Source of the DNA: Candidatus Parcubacteria bacterium
GTDB lineage: Bacteria > Patescibacteriota > Minisyncoccia > Phycocordibacterales > Phycocordibacteraceae
Length of the DNA: 5,681 bases
Assembly (NCBI GenBank): GCA_027310925.1
Contig: DAICZX010000003.1
Span: 1-5,681 of the forward strand
Direction: 5' to 3'
The position numbers and the translations under genes were made by a program. Shown piece after piece: positions 1 through 4,827 of the stretch (the stretch's first letter is position 1; every line of letters starts with the position of its first letter). The notes beneath the pieces are model-generated. The model had not been told where the DNA came from. It searched no databases and was given only the letters and a program-made list of their open reading frames with translations.

Positions 1-1
1 G

Positions 2-169
2 GTTATCACGGGTAATCTCGATGGTGAAGAGATCGTTGTTGTTTCGAAGAAGGGGCAAGTAATTCGCACACCAGTTTCTGAAATCTCAATGCTCTCTCGC
101 GCCACTCAAGGTGTTCGTATTATGAAAATGCGTGATGGCGACGCCATTGCCAGCATGGTATCGTTGTGA
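2..169 (+). CDS. gyrA: DNA gyrase subunit A, C-terminal end (partial)
   Basis: Only the last 55 codons are present; the gene enters from the left edge in the frame starting at base 2 and ends at TGA 167-169. GyrA is the DNA-breaking and rejoining subunit of gyrase, which introduces negative supercoils using ATP in the cytoplasm. The translated end contains GEEIVVVSKKGQVIRTP, then SEISMLSRATQGVRIMKM and the ending DGDAIASMVSL. This matches the last blade of the GyrA beta-pinwheel DNA-wrapping domain (K-K-G-x-x-I-R, S-R-x-T-Q-G-V). ParC is the main alternative, but the R-x-T-Q-G-V-R-I-M form and the short tail fit GyrA better. The fragment lacks the catalytic tyrosine region, which lies outside the window. 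The next gene starts 190 bases downstream behind its own putative promoter, so co-transcription is uncertain. Confidence 0.9.
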   Translation, partial: VITGNLDGEEIVVVSKKGQVIRTPVSEISMLSRATQGVRIMKMRDGDAIASMVSL

Positions 170-256
170 TGTTATATATTTAATGAATCTCGGAGAGAGG
201 AAATTCTCAGGCATTGATCTTGATCGCTACAGTGAATCGGTGAGACGTTAGAATAT

Positions 257-281
257 GTATGTGCAGTGAACACGCACATAC
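257..281. other. 8-bp stem-loop between gyrA and the methyltransferase gene
   Basis: GTATGTGC at 257-264 pairs perfectly with GCACATAC at 274-281 around a 9-base loop (265-273). No T-run follows directly; the nearest, six Ts at 304-309, is more than 20 bases away, so this is not a standard intrinsic terminator. It could end or stabilise the gyrA transcript, or be a protein-binding dyad upstream of the next gene. The pairing is seen; the role is open. Confidence 0.45.
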
Positions 282-344
282 GACAAATCGGTTTCTTCGC
301 AGCTTTTTTGTGCTGTTGACTGTGCAATCAACGGTTAGTATGTG

Positions 345-353
345 TGTTATTTT
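345..353 (+). promoter_or_regulatory. Putative extended -10 promoter for the methyltransferase operon
   Basis: TGT followed by TATTTT at 348-353 has the extended -10 form (TG-n-TATnnT). The expected transcription start is base 360, exactly the A of the chosen ATG, which would give a leaderless mRNA. A TTGACT hexamer at 316-321 looks like a -35 box, but it is 26 bases away from this -10; it would instead pair at 17 bases with the poor hexamer TATGTG (339-344). The assignment is therefore tentative. Confidence 0.35.
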
Positions 354-359
354 ATAGTC

Positions 360-896
360 ATGAGCGCCTCGTTCAGTAATCCACAAGAGAACGTCTTACA
401 ACTAGGCTTGCGCGAAGGTATGAAGGTCGGAGATTTTGGCGCAGGGTCGGGTCATTATGCGCGTGCCGTTGCCGCTGCTGTCGGGATGACTGGCAAAGTT
501 TACGCGATTGATATACAGGAGGATGTTTTGAAGCATCTGAAATTAAATACCCATGAACGTCACCAGGGAACTATTGAGACGTTATGGGGTGACATGGAGA
601 AACTGGGCGGTACACATTTGCGAGACGCATCGCTTGACGCCATCATTCTCGCCAACACGCTTTTCCAAGTCGAGAATCGTTTCGGATGTCTGGGAGAAAT
701 AAAACGCGTTTTAAAATCAGGCGGTAAACTCATGGTTATCGATTGGGCAGGTAGTTATGGCGGCATGGGTCCAGCGCATGAGAAAGTCGTTTCCGAACAC
801 GAAACCGAGGATTTTTTCATCAACGGCGGCTTTCATAAGGTGAAATCGTTTCGTGCGGGTCCGCATCATTACGGAATTATCTTTATCGCTCCATGA
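360..896 (+). CDS. Class I SAM-dependent methyltransferase
   Basis: A 178-residue protein with a complete but minimal Rossmann methyltransferase fold, and nothing beyond it to identify the substrate. Motif I is VGDFGAGSG at residues 23-31. The acidic residue after strand 2 is in VYAID (D51), the adenine-contacting WGD lies near residues 76-78, motif IV is DAIILAN at 93-99, and the post-motif stretch LKSGGKLMVIDW at 118-129 is typical of UbiE/methyltransferase-11-like enzymes. It would transfer a methyl group from SAM in the cytoplasm. The start is ATG 360; an in-frame GTG at 342 would add six residues but spoils the leaderless arrangement and precedes no ribosome binding site. Its stop overlaps the ATG of the solute-binding protein (ATGA, 893-896), so the two are translationally coupled. 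A true ubiquinone/menaquinone UbiE is unlikely because it is about 250 residues long and no quinone genes are nearby. Confidence 0.85.
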   Translation: MSASFSNPQENVLQLGLREGMKVGDFGAGSGHYARAVAAAVGMTGKVYAIDIQEDVLKHLKLNTHERHQGTIETLWGDMEKLGGTHLRDASLDAIILANTLFQVENRFGCLGEIKRVLKSGGKLMVIDWAGSYGGMGPAHEKVVSEHETEDFFINGGFHKVKSFRAGPHHYGIIFIAP

Positions 897-2203
897 AAAT
901 CTCTCTTTTCCAAGGAATTCTATTTGCTGTTTTCGGTTTTGGAGCGATAATCGGACTTTTTGTTTTCACAACGCATACGGGTAACACGAATAATAGCAAT
1001 GCTATCGGCACCGTCGTCATCTGGGGGACATTACCAAAATCGGAGATGCAAAGCTTTCTCACCGAAGTAGGGCAAACTAACCAAGAAGTTAAGAATGTCT
1101 CATACATTCAGGAAGACGTGTCCACCTTGCCGAATGATCTTTCTGCCGCAATTGCGACGGGTAACGCCCCGGATCTCATTTTGGCTTCGCAGGAAGAACT
1201 CACGTCAATTTCGAAATATCTTATACCAATTCCGGCAGCGACACTTCCCACAAGTACTTTCGTAAATACATTTGTTGGAGAAGGGGCCCTTTTTGCTGTT
1301 CCGGGTGGTGGTTACTATGGCGTACCATTTCTTGTTGATCCACTTGTGTTGTATTCAAATCACACGATTCTTTCCTCCAGTGGCATAGCGAAGCCCCCTT
1401 CGACTTGGGAGGCATTGATGGGGCTCGTACCAAACGTTGCATCTCTTACTCCTGCACAACAAGTTACGCGTGGCCTTATCGCGCTCGGCACATACGACAA
1501 TATTCACGATGCTCGCGGGATACTTTCCACACTGTTCTTGCAGGCAGGTGTTCCAATCTCTTTATATGCGCCGAGCGGCGGTTTGACTGCTGATCTTGGT
1601 GCGGGTGGAACTTCAGGCGGAGTACCTCCAGGAGAATCGGTCATTGGGTTTTATACCCAATTCGCCGACCCCTCAAAAGTCTCATACACCTGGAACGCCT
1701 CGCTGCCTGATTCACAGCAAGCATTTCTCGCAGGTGACCTCGCGCTTTACCTCGGGTATGCGTCCGAAGCACGTTTCTTTACGCAAGCGAACCCGAATCT
1801 TGATTTCGACGTTACTCCGGTACCACAACCAGCAACTGCAACTACAAAAAATGTTTATGGTCTTGTTTACGCATTTATGATTCCACATGGCGCGGGGAAT
1901 TCCTCGGGTGCGTATCAAGTTGCGGGGCTTTTCTCAAACTCATCTGAACAGGTCGCCGCCGCCGCTGCAACGGGTCTCGCACCCGCAACTCTCAATCAGC
2001 TCGAGCAACCTCCTACCGATCCAGTCGGTGCTGTCGCCTATGCCGAGGCGCTCTATGCGAACGGTTGGCTGTCCCCAGCACCGACCGATACCGATTCGGT
2101 GTTTTCGAGTATGATTGGAAATGTGATAAGCGGCCGCTCTTCGGTCAGTGTTGCGCTCTCTTCCGCAGAGCAGGCCTTGAGTTCTTACCTGCAACAGCAA
2201 TGA
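893..2203 (+). CDS. Membrane-anchored ABC-type extracellular solute-binding protein
   Basis: A 436-residue protein built like a family 1 (sugar/oligosaccharide type) periplasmic binding protein. Residues 7-26 form one hydrophobic helix followed by a Thr/Asn-rich linker. There is no lipobox cysteine and no clear AxA cleavage site, so it is probably held by an uncleaved N-terminal anchor. The first strand is VVIWGT (41-46). AIATGNAPDLILAS (86-99) is the classic A-x-G-x-x-P-D signature. YYGVPFLVDPLVLYSN (141-156) with KPPSTWEAL (167-175) is the family's G-V-P-F...YN...P-x-T-W-E-L region. FLAGDLALYLGY (278-289) matches the F-x-x-G-x-A-A-M segment, and VTPVP (327-331) the hinge strand. Length is normal and the frame is intact. 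No permease or ATPase gene is adjacent; instead it overlaps the upstream methyltransferase and the downstream pilin-like gene by four bases each. The ligand cannot be named. Confidence 0.85.
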   Translation: MKISLFQGILFAVFGFGAIIGLFVFTTHTGNTNNSNAIGTVVIWGTLPKSEMQSFLTEVGQTNQEVKNVSYIQEDVSTLPNDLSAAIATGNAPDLILASQEELTSISKYLIPIPAATLPTSTFVNTFVGEGALFAVPGGGYYGVPFLVDPLVLYSNHTILSSSGIAKPPSTWEALMGLVPNVASLTPAQQVTRGLIALGTYDNIHDARGILSTLFLQAGVPISLYAPSGGLTADLGAGGTSGGVPPGESVIGFYTQFADPSKVSYTWNASLPDSQQAFLAGDLALYLGYASEARFFTQANPNLDFDVTPVPQPATATTKNVYGLVYAFMIPHGAGNSSGAYQVAGLFSNSSEQVAAAAATGLAPATLNQLEQPPTDPVGAVAYAEALYANGWLSPAPTDTDSVFSSMIGNVISGRSSVSVALSSAEQALSSYLQQQ

Positions 2204-2811
2204 TTACATACACCCCCACCATTATTCGCCGGATTGCGACAAGACTTCATTTTGTACCTATCTTCCTCATGCTCTTTTTCTTGGCGAAGGGTATCACACC
2301 TATGACTGCTCACGCTGCTATAGGTAGTTATTGCGATGCTTCACAGCCTTGTCCGGCTGGTGAGACTTGCGATATGCCTCAAGGAGGTCCATTTAGATGT
2401 GTCGGAGCAGCAAATATATCGCCGACAAGTGGCCAAAATCTGTCACCGACCGGTAGTAACCAAGGATCGATCAGTAGCCCAAACCCTAGTAATAATGTTA
2501 CTCCCGGCACAAGCATTACCCTCATAAATCCGTTGAGTGGAGTCAATTGTAGTGCAGGCAATGGTAGTTGCCTAAGCGCATTTCTTCTTAAAATATTACA
2601 GTTTGTCATACTCATAGGCTCAATCGTCATTGTTTTAATGTTGGTATTTGTTGGTTATGAATTCGTTGCGGCGCAAGGTGCTCCTGAGAAGATAAAAGAA
2701 GCACGAGGAATGCTTCTCTGGACCGTTGTTGGCGCTTTGGTGCTTCTTGGAGCGCAGGCGATAGCCATGGGTATCCAAGCGACGGTAACCGCTCTTACAG
2801 GTGGTAGTTAA
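2200..2811 (+). CDS. VirB2/TrbC-like pilin family protein with Cys-rich ectodomain (P1)
   Basis: A 203-residue secreted or membrane protein. The ATG at 2200 overlaps the previous stop (ATGA); an in-frame TTG at 2065 lies deep inside the preceding gene and is rejected. A signal peptide ends near TAHA|A (residues 36-40) after basic residues at 10-15 and a hydrophobic core at 18-29. The mature part begins with four cysteines (C45, C51, C57, C67; C-x5-C-P-A-G-x2-C), then a Ser/Asn/Pro/Gly-rich linker (about 68-112), then a second cysteine pair (C117, C124). The helices are about 127-152 and 172-192, separated by QGAPEKIKEARGMLLW, the loop typical of TrbC/VirB2-like proteins of Parcubacteria. In VirB2-type pilins the two helices form the pilus subunit core. 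P1 is the longest and most diverged of the six. Function as a structural T4SS subunit is inferred. Confidence 0.75.
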   Translation: MITYTPTIIRRIATRLHFVPIFLMLFFLAKGITPMTAHAAIGSYCDASQPCPAGETCDMPQGGPFRCVGAANISPTSGQNLSPTGSNQGSISSPNPSNNVTPGTSITLINPLSGVNCSAGNGSCLSAFLLKILQFVILIGSIVIVLMLVFVGYEFVAAQGAPEKIKEARGMLLWTVVGALVLLGAQAIAMGIQATVTALTGGS

Positions 2812-2813
2812 AT

Positions 2814-3101
2814 ATGAACTTAAGCGGCGGCACAAGCTTCAAAGATTTTGTCGGGAGTGGCACGACTGGTATTATTGGTATCCTTAATACGGTCGTCGCA
2901 CCGGTTATTTTCACGCTTGCATTCATTTTTTTTGTCTGGGGTGTTGTGAATTATTTCTTTATCCATGGCGGGGAAGAGGCGAAACGGGAAGAAGGTAGGC
3001 AGTTTATCCTTTGGGGGATAATCGGGATGGTCGTGCTTTTTGCGGTGTGGGGTATATTGAACATACTGTTATCCACGCTTGGTATCGCACCGTCCGCATG
3101 A
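2814..3101 (+). CDS. Small two-helix T4SS pilin-like protein without signal peptide (P2)
   Basis: A 95-residue membrane protein starting 2 bases after the P1 stop, so its translation probably depends on ribosomes finishing P1. There is no N-terminal signal peptide: a short polar, Gly-rich stretch (1-18) leads straight into helix 1 (about 20-48, with APVIFTLAFIFFVWGV). A strongly charged loop GGEEAKREEGRQF (52-64) follows, then helix 2 (about 65-88, LWGIIGMVV...VWGILN). The core aligns without large gaps to P3 to P6. The charged loop is expected on the cytoplasmic side or in the pilus lumen, by analogy with VirB2. The loop sequence K-R-E-E-G-R is identical in P6, the other member lacking a signal peptide. 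No ribosome binding site is seen beyond a weak GGTGG. Confidence 0.72.
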   Translation: MNLSGGTSFKDFVGSGTTGIIGILNTVVAPVIFTLAFIFFVWGVVNYFFIHGGEEAKREEGRQFILWGIIGMVVLFAVWGILNILLSTLGIAPSA

Positions 3102-3120
3102 TGTGGCATACTTTGTGCAT

Positions 3121-3522
3121 ATGAAATCTATTATTCGTTCCCTTGTTCTATTCTCGGCATTTGCCCTGCCGGCATTTGCATTTGCCCTTCAAATATCCGT
3201 AAGTATTGGCATTGGTAATAGTTGCGGTGCGAGCAGTATATGTCAGCTTGCAAATACCATTCTCTTCCTCATCAATGAGGTTCTCGTTCCGCTCATTTTT
3301 GCGATATCATTTCTGGTTTTTCTCTATGGCGTATTTAAGCAGTATATATGGAGTAAAGGGGATGAAGCAGCGGTCACTCAAGGGCACACCCTCATTCTTT
3401 GGGGTATCATCGGCTTCGTGGTGATGGTATCGCTTTGGGGGCTCGTGAACGTTGTCGCAAATACATTTGGACTTGGCGGCTATACGGCGCCACCCTTACC
3501 GGTATCGTACCCAACGTATTAG
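3121..3522 (+). CDS. T4SS pilin-like protein with signal peptide (P3)
   Basis: A 133-residue protein. The ATG at 3121 is chosen because it places a textbook signal peptide at the N-terminus (basic K2/R6, hydrophobic core, cleavage after AFAFA, residues 18-22); the longer frame back to TTG 3079 overlaps P2 and adds no hydrophobic signal. The mature protein has a cysteine pair C35/C41 just before helix 1 (about 46-75, with LVPLIFAISFLVFLYGVF). Then come a charged loop (78-89, KGDEAAVTQGHT), helix 2 (about 91-115, LWGIIGFVVMVSLWGLVN) and a Gly/Tyr/Pro tail, GGYTAPPLPVSYPTY. The gap from P2 is 19 bases with no Shine-Dalgarno sequence. It is closest to P4, both in helix 2 and in the tail. Role as a pilus or envelope-channel subunit is inferred from the family. 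Confidence 0.72.
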   Translation: MKSIIRSLVLFSAFALPAFAFALQISVSIGIGNSCGASSICQLANTILFLINEVLVPLIFAISFLVFLYGVFKQYIWSKGDEAAVTQGHTLILWGIIGFVVMVSLWGLVNVVANTFGLGGYTAPPLPVSYPTY

Positions 3523-3529
3523 CCTATAT

Positions 3530-3988
3530 ATGAAACGTTTAGCGCCTATACCAATTCTTATTGCTAGATTATTTCTGGTCGGCATCGCGGTTGGTCCCGC
3601 CATCTCACTCGCCGCTTTGCGACCTTGTCCGGCAGGTTATATCGGGTTACCAACAGTCTGTACTCCAGTTTCTTCCAATCCACCCAGTTCTAGTGGTATT
3701 AACACCTATTATTTGCAGGGTTATTCCAAAAGCTTCATTAACATCATCAATGGTCTTATTGCGCCAGTGCTGCTTGCCGTCGCATTTATCTTCTTTCTCT
3801 ATGGCGTGTACAAGTACTTTTTTCTAGGCGCAACGAATGAAACTGAACGCGCAAATGGCAGACAATTCGTTCTGTGGAGTATCATCGGTTTTGTCGTCAT
3901 CTTCTCAATTTGGGGACTCGTGGGACTCCTTGGGAGTACGCTTGGCCTTTCGTCGGGCGGTTATGCGCCTCCGTATCCGACGTTGTAG
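3530..3988 (+). CDS. T4SS pilin-like protein with Cys-containing ectodomain (P4)
   Basis: A 152-residue protein, 7 bases after P3. ATG 3530 gives a signal peptide (K2, R3, R13, hydrophobic 14-27, cleavage near ISLA|A at 28/29); the upstream extension to 3452 lies within P3 and is rejected. The mature N-terminus carries RPCPAGYIGLPTVC (C33, C44) and a Ser/Pro linker. Helix 1 is about 70-98 (LIAPVLLAVAFIFFLYGVYKYFF), the loop GATNETERANGRQ spans 100-112, and helix 2 is about 113-138 (LWSIIGFVVIFSIWGLVG). The C-terminus GGYAPPYPTL echoes the P3 tail, and CPAG echoes the P1 ectodomain. At the DNA level P3 and P4 share the run TTTCTCTATGGCGT in helix 1, consistent with duplication. No ribosome binding site is visible. 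It is the last gene before an 83-base spacer carrying a new promoter. Confidence 0.72.
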   Translation: MKRLAPIPILIARLFLVGIAVGPAISLAALRPCPAGYIGLPTVCTPVSSNPPSSSGINTYYLQGYSKSFINIINGLIAPVLLAVAFIFFLYGVYKYFFLGATNETERANGRQFVLWSIIGFVVIFSIWGLVGLLGSTLGLSSGGYAPPYPTL

Positions 3989-4017
3989 GCTATCCCCACA
4001 TAGGGCGTAGAATCCGG

Positions 4018-4045
4018 TTGACCTAATTCACAAAAACACTATAAT
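4018..4045 (+). promoter_or_regulatory. Strong sigma70-type promoter for P5-P6
   Basis: TTGACC at 4018-4023 (five of six to the -35 consensus) and a perfect TATAAT at 4040-4045 are separated by 16 bases. Transcription should start near 4052, leaving about 20 untranslated bases before ATG 4072 and no Shine-Dalgarno sequence in them. This is the best promoter in the window and sits in the only sizeable gap inside the pilin-like array, so P5 and P6 can be made independently of the upstream genes. Confidence 0.75.
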
Positions 4046-4071
4046 TACTTCGTTACTCATTTATCGACATT

Positions 4072-4449
4072 ATGAAAAAATCTCTCGCTTTATCTTTAGG
4101 AACCCTTGCGGTATTTGCATCGCCTCTCATCTCGTTTGCTGCGATCAATAATGTATCGGACGTTGGTAATTTCGTCATCAACACAATCAATAACGTCATT
4201 GTCCCGGTCATATTTGCCATAGCATTTATTGTTTTTATTTGGGGCGCATTTTCCACATTCATTCTTGGCGCTAACAGTGATGATGTGAAAGCGAAAGGGA
4301 AGAATCTCATGCTGTACAGTCTTATTGGTTTCTTCGTAATGGTTTCTATCTGGGGTCTTGTAAACATTCTTACTGGTACGGCCGGTTTCGGTAACAACTC
4401 TGGCATTACGGGCGGTACGCCTAAAGCAGGAGTTCAGATCGGCGGATAG
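4072..4449 (+). CDS. T4SS pilin-like protein with signal peptide (P5)
   Basis: A 125-residue protein with a clean signal peptide: MKKS, a hydrophobic core, and ISFA|A cleavage at about 23/24. The mature form has no cysteines. Helix 1 is about 38-65 (NNVIVPVIFAIAFIVFIWGAF), the loop GANSDDVKAKGKN spans 66-78, and helix 2 is about 80-103 (LYSLIGFFVMVSIWGLVNIL). A Gly/Asn/Thr-rich, helix-free tail (104-125) ends in KAGVQIGG. With a compact mature size of about 100 residues and its own strong promoter, it is the member most like an abundant major pilin; this is inference. Its LY replaces the LW of most other copies. Its stop abuts the P6 start with no spacing. The complementary-strand frame at 4406-4053 is a shadow of this gene. 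Confidence 0.74.
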   Translation: MKKSLALSLGTLAVFASPLISFAAINNVSDVGNFVINTINNVIVPVIFAIAFIVFIWGAFSTFILGANSDDVKAKGKNLMLYSLIGFFVMVSIWGLVNILTGTAGFGNNSGITGGTPKAGVQIGG

Positions 4450-4755
4450 ATGTCCGTCCTCTACGCGTTTGTTGGAAGGGTTGCTGCACAGATAATTAAT
4501 CCGATTATCTTACTTCTGGCCGCCGCTGCCTTTATTTTATTTATCTGGGGCGTATTCGAATTCATTCGACAAGCAGGGGACGCTACAAAACGAGAGGAAG
4601 GCCGCAAAGCCATTCTCTGGGGTCTTGTCGGACTCGCCATTATCTTCGGCGCCTACGGCATCATTGATATGGCTATTGGATCGTTTAATTTAAGCCCAAA
4701 TGGTCAGTCGACAATCGAGAATGTTCTCTTGCCGATACATCAGTCAGCGCCATAG
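4450..4755 (+). CDS. Small two-helix T4SS pilin-like protein without signal peptide (P6)
   Basis: A 101-residue protein whose ATG directly follows the P5 stop (TAGATG, 4447-4452), implying coupled translation. There is no separate signal peptide; helix 1 begins almost at once (about 12-37, IINPIILLLAAAAFILFIWGVF). The loop IRQAGDATKREEGRKA (39-54) follows, then helix 2 (about 55-78, LWGLVGLAIIFGAYGIIDMA) and a polar 20-residue tail. The loop shares KREEGR with P2, and the position directly behind a signal-peptide-bearing partner also mirrors P2 behind P1. It is the last gene of the plus-strand block, facing the convergent gene across a 72-base gap with a terminator. A membrane-embedded minor subunit or partner of P5 is plausible but unproven. 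Confidence 0.72.
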   Translation: MSVLYAFVGRVAAQIINPIILLLAAAAFILFIWGVFEFIRQAGDATKREEGRKAILWGLVGLAIIFGAYGIIDMAIGSFNLSPNGQSTIENVLLPIHQSAP

Positions 4756-4780
4756 AAAATAACAGTTGGTAAAGAATGAT

Positions 4781-4814
4781 AAAGAAAAAGACCGCCGTTC
4801 GTTTTGGGCGGTCT
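4781..4814 (-). terminator. Intrinsic terminator of the minus-strand gene, between convergent genes
   Basis: AGACCGCC (4789-4796) pairs perfectly with GGCGGTCT (4807-4814) around a 10-base loop. Read on the minus strand, the stem is followed by TTTTCTTTA, a U-rich tract, 13 bases after the stop of the minus-strand gene. On the plus strand the stem is followed by CAATCAATAC, so ending of the P5-P6 transcript there would be weaker, though the GC-rich stem may still help. Confidence 0.8.
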
Positions 4815-4827
4815 CAATCAATACAAT

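Noticed and set aside
299..316. T-run at 304-309 as gyrA terminator
   Set aside because: Only a 4-bp CAGC/GCTG pairing surrounds it and the good hairpin (257-281) is too far upstream to use it.
342..359. GTG start adding six residues to the methyltransferase
   Set aside because: No ribosome binding site precedes it, and the extension overlaps the likely -10 element; ATG 360 fits a leaderless start.
2065..2199. 45-codon N-terminal extension of P1 from a TTG start
   Set aside because: It lies wholly inside the solute-binding protein gene, and the ATG at 2200 gives both the ATGA coupling and a proper signal peptide.
883..2200. Several minus-strand and alternative-frame reading frames within the solute-binding protein gene
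   Set aside because: They have low-complexity or arginine/cysteine-rich compositions typical of shadow frames, and the main frame carries clear family motifs.
360..2203. UGA recoding (code 25)
   Set aside because: TGA ends gyrA, the methyltransferase and the solute-binding protein at sensible lengths and forms the ATGA overlaps, so it is a stop here.
3989..4010. Possible terminator after P4 (CCC...GGG with flanking CTA/TAG)
   Set aside because: The stem is only about three paired bases plus mismatched flanks and has no T-run.
4053..4406. 117-codon minus-strand frame opposite P5
   Set aside because: It mirrors a well-supported pilin-like gene, has no family resemblance, and covers that gene's promoter leader.
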